A stretch of DNA of 64,000 nucleotides, taken from assembly GCA_030432695.1 (NCBI GenBank), contig JAUILN010000011.1:276950-340949 (forward strand). The letters are read 5' to 3'. This DNA is from a bacterium. Its GTDB lineage: Bacteria > Planctomycetota > UBA1135 > UBA2386. Positions within the stretch are counted from its first letter, which is position 1, and each line of letters opens with the position of its first letter. A program made the translations under genes and the position numbers. The notes under the pieces are model-generated. The model saw nothing but the letters and a program-made list of their open reading frames with translations. It made no database searches and had not been told where the DNA came from. Shown piece by piece: positions 37,246 through 44,578 of the stretch.

Positions 37246-38280
37246 TCACCCGAACCACAGCGTCCCCATCACGCCCTGCACCGACCGCTCGAACTCCTCC
37301 AACGACCGTTCGCCACGGCCCGCGGCACCCGCCCGCCGCTTCAGCCGCCGGAAGGCGCGAGGCAGCGGCCGCAGCCCCTCCCGCGAGACTCGCACTCCGA
37401 GCGCGTGCAGCACCCCTCGGCAGGCCAACACCGGCGCGTTCGCCCGCTTCAACCGCAGGTGCAGTCGATCGGCAGCAAACTCGCCCACCGAGTCGCGCCA
37501 CGTCCCCAGATCGGCCCGCCGGTCGCCGAACAGGAACAGGTCATCGACGTAGCGCACGTATCCCGGCACCTTCAGCTCGCGCTTGATGAAGTGATCGAGC
37601 GGATTCGGATACAGGTGCGCCGCGAACAACTGGCTGGTCACCGCCCCCATCGGCAACCCGCGACCCGGTGGCGGCCAGTCCGAGTCCATCCGCGCATGGC
37701 GCCGCGCCAGCGCGCTGTCCTGAAGACCACGACCCGACTCCAGCAGGCGATCGACGACGCCGAGGAACTGTCGGTCAGCCACCATGCGGACGAGCTGCGT
37801 CCGCAGGATCTCCAGGTCGATGCTGGCGAAGTAGGAGCGGAAGTCGAGGTGCACCACGTGCTCGTGCCGACGCGACAACTCCAGGAGCCGTAGCTGCGCC
37901 CGCTGGGTGCCGCCGCCCACGCGGCACGCGAAGTCACCGTCTACCGTGCGCCTCAGGATCGCCGGCTCCAAGAGTCGCGCGATCGCGGTGTGCACGACCC
38001 GATCCTCGATGGACGAGCGCGCGATCACCCGCGGCTTGGGGTCACGCAGGAGGAGTTGGCGAAAGCGCCGCGGCCGCCAGGTTCCCGCCGTGAGTTCGGC
38101 CGCAAGCAGTTCGAGGACGTCTTCGCGCCGGAACAGCAGCCACGCCACGTCGGATCGGCGACGCTTGCCGCGCACGGTCAGCTCGAGGGCAACCGCGAGT
38201 TCGTCCGGATCGCAGAGCCTCTGGAACAGAGCTCGAAGGCGTCGCACGTCGGAAGCTCGAGACGGTAAGGAGTGGCCCAC
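37246..38280 (-). CDS. DGR reverse transcriptase
   Basis: 344 aa. No ATG lies near the domain start; GTG at 38280 was chosen because GGAGG sits 5 nt upstream (GTG at 38310 is an alternative). RT motifs: FRQLLLRDPKPRVIARSSIEDRVV (fingers), VHLDFRSYFASID (motif A, catalytic Asp), GLPMGAVTSQLFA with the xGxxxSQ form typical of DGR enzymes, and YVRYVDDLFLFG (YVDD, motif C). Arg/Lys-rich segments at the thumb (RLKRRAGAAGRG) suit RNA binding. It would copy TR RNA with errors at adenines and drive replacement of VR1 and VR2. Its order after HTH-Avd-TR on the same strand matches classical DGRs. Confidence 0.95.
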   Translation of the reverse strand: MGHSLPSRASDVRRLRALFQRLCDPDELAVALELTVRGKRRRSDVAWLLFRREDVLELLAAELTAGTWRPRRFRQLLLRDPKPRVIARSSIEDRVVHTAIARLLEPAILRRTVDGDFACRVGGGTQRAQLRLLELSRRHEHVVHLDFRSYFASIDLEILRTQLVRMVADRQFLGVVDRLLESGRGLQDSALARRHARMDSDWPPPGRGLPMGAVTSQLFAAHLYPNPLDHFIKRELKVPGYVRYVDDLFLFGDRRADLGTWRDSVGEFAADRLHLRLKRANAPVLACRGVLHALGVRVSREGLRPLPRAFRRLKRRAGAAGRGERSLEEFERSVQGVMGTLWFG

Positions 38281-38446
38281 CCGGGCCTCCAGCGCCTCGC
38301 GGCGCTTCACGGGACGGGTGGGCCGAACCGGACCCGGATCGCTCGGGCCGTCGGAGGAGGGCCTGCTCGGGATCGTCGTGGGTGAATGACCGGACGCTCC
38401 ACGACTCCGGCCAGGCACGTTCGCGCGCCGATCGGCGATCTCGGGT

Positions 38447-38583
38447 TGGGCAACGGCAGCCGCAGGCGGAAGCCGATGTTGTCGTTGCGGTTCGTCGGCT
38501 CGTTCCTGTTGCGGTACGCGGAGCGGCACCTCCTGGCGTTGTTCCAGTAGCTGCCACCGCGCATCACGCGGGCGGAGCCGCGG
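38447..38583 (-). repeat. DGR template repeat (TR)
   Basis: 137 bp on the minus strand, the sense of RT and Avd. Read in the VR frame it gives GGSYWNNARRCRSAYRNRN and then EPTNRNDNIGFRLRLP, with seven AAC codons that are the main mutable sites. No codon has A at its third position within the variable core, so adenine mutagenesis cannot create a stop there. It is not itself part of a full FGE gene. Its first 20 nt overlap the 3' end of the Avd gene. The sequence 3' of CCGTTGCCCA differs from both VRs, as expected for IMH* versus IMH. Confidence 0.95.
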
Positions 38584-38959
38584 GGGACCCTCCTCCTGGT
38601 TTGGATCGTGTCGTCGTTCGACGGGATCGCGCTTTCTGCCAACCTCCAAGCATGCGGCCGAGCAGAGCGAGCTGACTGGCCGCGAAACGGAGCCCGTCGG
38701 CCGACAACTCGTGGCGTGCGCGCAGGAGCCTGAGCAGGATACGGATCCTGACGATCGCTTCGTCGGCTGCTTCGAGGTGTTGCGCCCGGCGTGCGGGAAA
38801 GGTCAAAGCCAGCGCGATGCTGCTCACGAGTTCCGCCGCGTGTTGCAGGAGCGAAGACTGCCATGGATCGGTCGACGTCTCCGAGCGACGCGCAGCGAGC
38901 CAGACGGCCAGATCATGCGCGACCAGATAGGCCGGCGCGTTGTGCATGGCATCGCTCAT
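38564..38959 (-). CDS. avd: Avd-like DGR accessory protein
   Basis: 131 aa from the ATG at 38959, which overlaps the HTH stop (ATGA). An ATG at 39004 would add 15 residues. It is all-helical: four amphipathic helices (YLVAHDLAVWLAARR, LLQHAAELVSSIALAL, EAADEAIVRIRILLRLLRARH, GLRFAASQLALLGRMLGGW). The LGRMLGGW ending is characteristic of the Avd/S23-like four-helix bundle family, which forms a basic barrel that binds the RT and TR RNA and is needed for mutagenic retrohoming. The last codons run into the TR. It lies just before TR and RT, the classical gene order. Confidence 0.88.
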   Translation of the reverse strand: MSDAMHNAPAYLVAHDLAVWLAARRSETSTDPWQSSLLQHAAELVSSIALALTFPARRAQHLEAADEAIVRIRILLRLLRARHELSADGLRFAASQLALLGRMLGGWQKARSRRTTTRSKPGGGSPAAPPA

Positions 38960-39546
38960 CGGGCCACCCGGCGCGAAGGACGTGGCCTTACCCGTTCTGT
39001 CCATCGCAACAACCCGGACAGCGTCGGCAACACGTCGTTTTCCAGCTTGTCTGCGAGGCGTCTTGCGACTTCGTGATCGGGACAGAGCAGCAGCCGCGCA
39101 GCGCAGCGGCTGAACGCGCGACGCGCAGCCGTGAACGCACGGCCCTTCGCGTGTGCCGGCCAGGCGTGAGCGCCTTCGCCGAGGCGAAGCAGTGCGATCT
39201 CGAGTCCGGGCTCGACCGCGCGGATCACCGGGTCGGTGGAGGCACGGATCTCGGCGAGCACGGCGAGGCCCATCTGGAATGGTCGAAGGTCGGCCGCGGA
39301 GTGTCGCTTCCGGTCACGCGTGCTCGCGGCCCGACTCGGCAGTGCGGAGTCGACCATCTCACGCACGCGGGCGGCGCGCGGTTGGAACTCGCGGTGTTGC
39401 TCAGCGGTGAGCGGGAGCTTCTGGCTGTCCAGGATCCAGGCACGGCCGCGGCGGGTGCCAGGAAGCTCGCCCCGCGCGACCTGTGCGCGCACGGCGCGCG
39501 GCGAACGGCCGAGGAGGGCCGCGGCTTCACGGATGGTGAGGTCCAT
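38956..39546 (-). CDS. HTH (excisionase/MerR-like) protein coupled to Avd
   Basis: 196 aa from the ATG at 39546, where the HTH begins at once: MDLTIREAAALLGRSPRAVR and then QVARGELPGTRRGRAWIL, the winged-helix pattern of excisionase-type DNA-binding domains. The remaining 140 residues are helical (FQMGLAVLAEIRASTDPVIRAVEPGLEIALLRL; HEVARRLADKLENDVL) with no recognised family and could be another helical-bundle domain. The 4-nt overlap with Avd implies coupled translation. It may regulate the cassette or bind DNA at the VR or TR; neither role is proven. Confidence 0.8.
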   Translation of the reverse strand: MDLTIREAAALLGRSPRAVRAQVARGELPGTRRGRAWILDSQKLPLTAEQHREFQPRAARVREMVDSALPSRAASTRDRKRHSAADLRPFQMGLAVLAEIRASTDPVIRAVEPGLEIALLRLGEGAHAWPAHAKGRAFTAARRAFSRCAARLLLCPDHEVARRLADKLENDVLPTLSGLLRWTERVRPRPSRRVAR

Positions 39547-39807
39547 GCGGGCCGGACTACGTCGCGCGGCGAGCCGGCGGCTCGGAGAAGTCGTTGGCAG
39601 CGGCAGAGAATGCCGGTTCGGCACGGTCTGCGGCGCGACTCGGTTGGAGTGCGGCCGTCGCGCGTCGTGGGAGTGTTGCGCGTAGCGGTCGTGGGTGACC
39701 GCTCGAGCGGTCGATCGCGACCTGTCTGACGGCTCGTGCGTGTGGATCACGGCCGTGCGTGGCCGAGAGCCAGTCGGGGCTGATCGCCGCGTCGCTCGGA
39801 GAACACA

Positions 39808-39824
39808 CTCTCAAGGATCGAGAG
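39808..39824 (-). other. DGR post-VR hairpin, target 2
   Basis: On the minus strand CTCTCGA, loop TCC, TTGAGAG. The 7-bp stem is identical to that after VR1 while the loop differs (TCC against CTC). The stop codon of target 2 lies inside it. Confidence 0.7.
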
Positions 39825-42800
39825 TCGATGATCTGTCCGAGCTGGGCAACGGCAGCCGCAGGCGGAAGCCGAGGCCGCCGTCGCGGTTCGTCGGCCCGAC
39901 CCAGTTGCGGAACGCGGAGCGGCACCCCCTGGCGCCGTCCCAGTAGCTGCCACCGCGCATCACGCGGGCGGAGCCGCGGAGGGCGCCCGGCGGGTCCACC
40001 ACACCCTCGTCCCTCACCTCGTACGGGCCGAACCAGTCTCGACACCACTCCCGCACGTTGCCGTGCATGTCGTACAGGCTGTGCGCCGTCGGCTCCTTCT
40101 GCGCCACGGGCTGCCGCGAAAGGTTGCTGTTCTTGAAGTACCAGCCCACCCGGTCGAGGTCCTCCTCGGCATCCCCCGACCAGAACCGCGTCGTGGTGTC
40201 CTCCCGGCAGGCCCACTCCCACTCCGCTTCCGTCGGCAGGTCCGCTCGCAGCCAGCGCGCGAACAGCAGAGCCTCGTACCAGCTCACGTTCGCGACCGGC
40301 AGCTCGCCGGCCTCGCGGCTCTCGTGGTCCGGCGCGAGCAATCGGAACTGCTCGATCGTGACCGGAGTCTGGCCGAGCCGGAACCCGGACCGCAGATGGA
40401 CGAGATGCTGTACCTCGTGGGTGCGCTGCCACTCCAGCATCTGCTCTCTGGTCACGTGCGCATCACGCAGCGGTTCCTCGTCCGCAGGAGTTCCCATCAG
40501 GAACCCCCTCGGTGGCGTTGCCGGCACCGAAGCGAACTTCCAGTTCTCGGGCACCGGGCGGCGCGGCCGCCCCCACGCGTCGAAGAACGCATCGCGCAGC
40601 GGCTCGTCGGCGCGCTCGGCCAGCGCGCGCTCCAGCGCGTAGTGCAAGTGGGCCGCAGCGTCGAGGGCCGCCTCGGGAGAGACCTGCGCAGTGAGCAACC
40701 TGGCGACGGCCTCTACCGTCTCGGCCCCGGTCCCCACCGCAACCGCCACCATGTCGCCGAGCACCTCGGGGTCCCACTCGTCGAGCGCGAGCAGGACTGC
40801 GAGGCGCGCTTCGAGCGGCACGCCATCGGCGCCGACCAGGGCGCGCTCGGCCAGGCGGCGGTTGGCGCCGGGGAGCTCGCGGACCAGGGCGAGGGCGTCT
40901 TCCGCAGGCAGCAGTCCTGCGAGCAGGGCGAACGGCTCGCCCCAGTGGCCGACCTGGGCGGCGGTGGCCTCGTCGTCGACCTTGCCGTCTTCGCCCTTCA
41001 CCACCAACTGCTCCGCGCGCTGCAGCGCGGCCGCCACGCCGACACACTTCAGAGCCTCGGCAACCAGGTACTCGCGCAGGCTGCGGTGCGGGAACTTCCA
41101 GGGTGCCTTCGGGCCGTCGACCGGGCCGAACAGGCCGGCGTTCTCGGTGAGGTCGCTCAGGAAGTCCTGGTTCGAGTCCCAGACCCGACCGATGCGCTTG
41201 TCGAGCACCGGGTCGGCATCGCGCACCTGGTTGAGCTGCTCGTGGACGTCGGCCTCGGGCCAGGCTTCCTGACCCGCGAGATGCTCGGCGAGGCGCAGGC
41301 ACAGCGGCGGCAGAACGGCGAGGGCTTGGCGCCAGTCCTTCACGCCCTCGGAGTGTTCGCGCGATTGGCCCTTCTGCAGCAGCAGCTCGACGGCCTGGCG
41401 GTACAGCTCGATGCGCGTGGCGGGCAGCGCGATCGCGTGACCCTGGTCGGCCTGCTCCAAGGCGATGCGGGCCAGCAGGGTCAGCAGCAGTGGGTTGCGC
41501 GCGAGTTCAGGGAGGCGCGGGGAGGCTTGGATCTTCCGCCAGGTCTCCTCGGCGGCCGCCGGGCCGATCCAGTTGTCGAGCAGTCGCTTCGCAGCGGTGT
41601 GGTCGAGCGGGCGCAGGTCGCAGACGCGGAACTTCGGATGGATGTCGGCGAGGCCGATCGGGCGGCTGGTGACGACGACGGGGCAGGTGCGGAGATCCTC
41701 GGATTCGACGCAGGCGCGTAGCCGGTCGTAGGTGGCGGTCGCGTCGGCATCCCCTACCTCGTCGAGGCCGTCGAGAAGGAGCCAGACGCGGCCCTTGCGG
41801 GCCAGCTCGCGGAGTTCGCTGGCGAGGCCGCGCACCGGCTCGTGGCCGCAGGTGTTGGCGCAGTCGCGCTCGGTGAACTCGAAGACGTCGACGCCGGGGC
41901 TCCGCGCCCACTGCACCAGCGGCACGTAGATGGGGACGGGGCCGTCGGGATCGGCAGCGAGGGTCGCGGCGACGTGGCGGGTGCTCGTGGACTTCCCCGC
42001 ACCCGGGTCGCCGCGGACGATCCAGGCGCCGGTGGATGCTGCCGGGTGGTGCGCATCTCGATCGAACGGCAGGTCCAGGAGTTCGGCGAGGGTGTGGTTC
42101 TGCTGCAGGCGCTCGAGTCCTCGACCCTCGCCGAGGTCGAGCCGCTCGATCGCCAGGTCGACGTGGATCTCGCCGAGGGTGCGGTTCTGGGTGCCGGAGA
42201 AGAAGGGGACGAGGCGGGAGTGGGCCTGCTGCACGTGCTGGCGGTAGAGACCGATGTGGTCGTCGGGGTCGATGGGTAGCGCGACCTGGATCGGGCGCGC
42301 GGCGACGTTCTCGACCAGCTCGACGAAGTGGTCGAAGTCGCGAACGTCGGTGAGCCGGTGCTCGACGTCGGCGATCTCGCGCTCCATCTCGTCCTTCCAG
42401 ACCACCAACTCGCAGCCGCACGCTTCGGCGTAGCCGGCGATCAGGGCGTTGGCGGTGTTCTCGTCGCCGTCGCGCTCCTGCCCGTCGGGACAGTCGGTGA
42501 TCGCCCAGACCACGCGCCCGACTCCGGCGAGGCGCGCGGGCAGTTCTTCGAGGCTCCAGGACTGGCCGCCGAGGTCGAGCAGGCGCCAGCCGAGTGTCTT
42601 GTGCTCGGAGACGTGCTCGCGGTACTGGTCGCCACCTTCGTCGGGGCAGAGGAACAGCGTGGCCTTCCCGGGCTCGAAGGGCGCGACCTGCACGCCGATT
42701 CCCTCGGTGAGTCGCGCGATGATGTCGCGGCCCTTGGTCGTGGTCGGCTGCAACTGCCCCCGCACCGGCGAGGCCTTGGTCCAACGCTTGCGTTCGGCGC

Positions 42801-43116
42801 GGGTCGAACTCAGCACCAGGAGCTTTCCGAGACCGAGAGCGAGACCGGCTTCGTACGCCACGTTGGCGTTGGGCTCGGCGATCAACGCTGCGCAGCGGTC
42901 GCTTCGATCGATGCGCGCGCGGATCTGCGGTCCGATCGAGCCATCGGTCGACCGAGAAGAGCGCATCGGAACGTCGAGCACGAAGCCGTCGACCTGCTTG
43001 TGGCCGCCGACGTAGCGCTCCAGAACCTTGCGGGGAATCTTGTCCTGGCTGTCCCAGGCCACGAAGACCCGCACCGGTTTCCGCTCTGCTTCTCCGTCTT
43101 CCATCGCGCTGTCCAT
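39811..43116 (-). CDS. DGR target 2: TIR-like/NACHT/FGE-domain receptor-like protein
   Basis: 1101 aa; an ATG at 43104 is an alternative start. It has the same plan as target 1: an N-terminal domain with RVFVAWDSQDK and AEPNANVAYEAGLALGLGK (putative catalytic Glu of a TIR-like or nucleotide-cleaving fold), a second similar domain (ENTANALIAGYAEACG), NACHT with GDPGAGKST (Lys375) and VWLLLDGLDEVGDAD, TSRPIGL, helical repeats, then FGE-sulfatase/lectin fold from TPPRGFLMGTP to GFRLRLP. The variable repeat covers residues 1046-1091. The N-terminal halves of the two targets are clearly diverged while the FGE ends are nearly identical. A SIR2 gene is divergent 82 bp away. As in target 1, the FGE domain is read as a ligand-binding module, not an enzyme. 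Confidence 0.9.
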   Translation of the reverse strand: MDSAMEDGEAERKPVRVFVAWDSQDKIPRKVLERYVGGHKQVDGFVLDVPMRSSRSTDGSIGPQIRARIDRSDRCAALIAEPNANVAYEAGLALGLGKLLVLSSTRAERKRWTKASPVRGQLQPTTTKGRDIIARLTEGIGVQVAPFEPGKATLFLCPDEGGDQYREHVSEHKTLGWRLLDLGGQSWSLEELPARLAGVGRVVWAITDCPDGQERDGDENTANALIAGYAEACGCELVVWKDEMEREIADVEHRLTDVRDFDHFVELVENVAARPIQVALPIDPDDHIGLYRQHVQQAHSRLVPFFSGTQNRTLGEIHVDLAIERLDLGEGRGLERLQQNHTLAELLDLPFDRDAHHPAASTGAWIVRGDPGAGKSTSTRHVAATLAADPDGPVPIYVPLVQWARSPGVDVFEFTERDCANTCGHEPVRGLASELRELARKGRVWLLLDGLDEVGDADATATYDRLRACVESEDLRTCPVVVTSRPIGLADIHPKFRVCDLRPLDHTAAKRLLDNWIGPAAAEETWRKIQASPRLPELARNPLLLTLLARIALEQADQGHAIALPATRIELYRQAVELLLQKGQSREHSEGVKDWRQALAVLPPLCLRLAEHLAGQEAWPEADVHEQLNQVRDADPVLDKRIGRVWDSNQDFLSDLTENAGLFGPVDGPKAPWKFPHRSLREYLVAEALKCVGVAAALQRAEQLVVKGEDGKVDDEATAAQVGHWGEPFALLAGLLPAEDALALVRELPGANRRLAERALVGADGVPLEARLAVLLALDEWDPEVLGDMVAVAVGTGAETVEAVARLLTAQVSPEAALDAAAHLHYALERALAERADEPLRDAFFDAWGRPRRPVPENWKFASVPATPPRGFLMGTPADEEPLRDAHVTREQMLEWQRTHEVQHLVHLRSGFRLGQTPVTIEQFRLLAPDHESREAGELPVANVSWYEALLFARWLRADLPTEAEWEWACREDTTTRFWSGDAEEDLDRVGWYFKNSNLSRQPVAQKEPTAHSLYDMHGNVREWCRDWFGPYEVRDEGVVDPPGALRGSARVMRGGSYWDGARGCRSAFRNWVGPTNRDGGLGFRLRLPLPSSDRSSTLDP
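39843..39979 (-). repeat. DGR variable repeat 2 (VR2)
   Basis: 137 bp on the minus strand, collinear with TR. There are 14 differences and every one is at a TR adenine: AAC to GAC, AAC to GGC, AGG to GGG, TAC to TTC, AGG to TGG, AAC to GTC, GAG to GGG, AAC to GAC, GAC to GGC, AAC to GGC and ATC to CTC. The absence of other changes suggests a more recent transfer than for VR1. Confidence 0.97.
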
Positions 43117-43198
43117 CGACTCGCCGCCGGCGCACCACGGGGCCGCGACCCATCGATGGTATCGTCCCCCGCGCTTCAGCCGCCACTCGCAGTTCCCG

Positions 43199-44575
43199 AT
43201 GACCGACTACCACAGCGACCTCGCCTTCCTCCGGCTCTGCGACCTGGTGGCCAGCGACCGGCTGGTCTGCGTGACCGGGGCCGGGATCTCCACGGGGCTG
43301 CAGCGAGACGACGACCAACCGCTGCCGAGCTGGTGGACTCTGCTCGACGAACTCCGGACAGAGCTCGCGCCGCAGATCGACGCCGCGGGTCATCGCACCG
43401 ATATCGAAGAACTGCTCGACGGTGACCCAGCCACTTGCCGCGCCCCAGCCACCGGCCGCGAACTCATCCTGGCCGCGTCGCTGATCCGCGCCGCCGACCC
43501 GGCCACCTTCGACCTCCGCTTCCGGGACCTCGTTCGCCCCAAGGCCGACACCACCACCGACAGCCACCTGGAACTCGCCCGCCTCCGACCGCGCGGCATC
43601 CTGACCTTCAACTACGACCCTGCCCACGAGGTCGCCGACCAGCAGGCTCGCGAGTCCCCCGCCCCCGCCCGCGCCGTGCTGGTCCCCGAGCAGGAAGACG
43701 AACTCCGCAGCCACCTCGCCGCCAACCTCGCCACCCCCTTCCTCCTCAAGGCCCACGGCGATCTCGAAGCCGGCACCGACGCCCCCCTCACCCTCACCGC
43801 CGACGACTACCGCGAACTGATGGTCCGGCGGCCGAGCTACCGCGCCTTCGTGCAGCACCTGCTCACCGAGTTCCACCTGCTGGTGGTCGGCTTCGGCCTC
43901 TCCGACCCGGACTTCGACGTGTTCGCCAACACGATCGTCGATGCCTACGGCAGGCCGGTGCGCGACGGCGTGGCGATCTTCCGGCGCGGCAGCGTGCCGA
44001 TGACGCGCGCGGAGCTGCGGATGCGGCTCGGCTTGGAGGTGTTGGAGGTGGACGAGTTCGCGGAGATCCCCGACGTGCTGGCCGACGCCGGCCGCCACGC
44101 CGGGCCGGAGCTGCAAGCCACCGTGGAGAGCTGCCTCGCGCCGACGATGCAGGCGCGCGTGGCTGCGCATGGTGCGCTGCGCAAGCTCGGTCCGTCGGGT
44201 CGGGCGCTGGCGCGCCACGAGCTCACCAAGCGACTCGATGCCGAGCGGAACGAGCCCTTCCGCCACTCCGAGGTGGCCTTCTCGCTGGGCTACCTCGCCG
44301 ACCTGATGGACCGCGCGGTCGAGCAGCGGGAGCGGAGCGAGATCAAGGAGACGCTGATGGGACTGGTCGACGACGCGACCACCGGCACCGACACCAAGGC
44401 GCGCGCGTTGACCGTGCTCCGCGGCCTGCTCAGCCCGCCCGACCAGCCGCGCATCGACGAGTGGGTACGGCGCTTTCATCCACAGCCAGGCACTCCCGAA
44501 CACCGGCTCGCTGCGTATGCCGGCTACCTGCAGGAGTTCATCCCGGCGAAGTTCGGCTCCGACCCGGCGCCGTGA
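43199..44575 (+). CDS. SIR2-domain protein (predicted NAD+-consuming)
   Basis: 458 aa from the ATG at 43199. The N-terminal 270 residues are a SIR2-like (SIR2_2) domain: LVCVTGAGIS (NAD-binding), RGILTFNYDP, FLLKAHGDL with the catalytic-type His and LLVVGFGLSDPDFD. The zinc cysteines of deacetylase sirtuins are absent. The C-terminal 190 residues are helical and of unknown family. SIR2 domains of this sort hydrolyse NAD+ in several phage-defence systems. It is divergent from the NACHT receptor gene (target 2) and may share its control region, so a functional link is plausible but unproven. It ends 3 bp from a convergent gene. Confidence 0.85.
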   Translation: MTDYHSDLAFLRLCDLVASDRLVCVTGAGISTGLQRDDDQPLPSWWTLLDELRTELAPQIDAAGHRTDIEELLDGDPATCRAPATGRELILAASLIRAADPATFDLRFRDLVRPKADTTTDSHLELARLRPRGILTFNYDPAHEVADQQARESPAPARAVLVPEQEDELRSHLAANLATPFLLKAHGDLEAGTDAPLTLTADDYRELMVRRPSYRAFVQHLLTEFHLLVVGFGLSDPDFDVFANTIVDAYGRPVRDGVAIFRRGSVPMTRAELRMRLGLEVLEVDEFAEIPDVLADAGRHAGPELQATVESCLAPTMQARVAAHGALRKLGPSGRALARHELTKRLDAERNEPFRHSEVAFSLGYLADLMDRAVEQRERSEIKETLMGLVDDATTGTDTKARALTVLRGLLSPPDQPRIDEWVRRFHPQPGTPEHRLAAYAGYLQEFIPAKFGSDPAP

Positions 44576-44578
44576 GCC

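Larger units (their letters stand above)
36886..39979. other. diversity-generating retroelement (VR1-RT-TR-Avd-HTH-VR2)
   Basis: This marks the extent of the DGR. The minus-strand block HTH, Avd, TR, RT lies downstream of target 2 (VR2, same strand). Target 1 (VR1) lies on the plus strand on the other side. Both intergenic gaps (37055-37245 and 39547-39810) contain no gene; each holds the conserved post-VR hairpin, overlapping the target stop codon. Confidence 0.95.
39795..40302 (-). repeat. arm B of the 0.5-kb inverted repeat flanking the DGR core
   Basis: This is the minus-strand copy of the FGE 3' half, VR and hairpin, matching 36562-37073. The matching sequence goes on about 15 nt past the hairpin (GAGAGTGTG then T or C, then TCT). 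Confidence 0.8.

Noticed and set aside
37246..38280. Retron or group II intron reverse transcriptase
   Set aside because: TR/VR pairs with adenine-specific changes and an Avd gene fit only a DGR. No intron domains or msr/msd-like structure were seen.
38307..38864. Open minus-strand frame reading an FGE-like fragment (GGSYWNNARR, then GFRLRLP)
   Set aside because: This is the template repeat read in the VR frame. The flanks do not encode the rest of an FGE domain and overlap Avd; it is non-coding template, not a third receptor.
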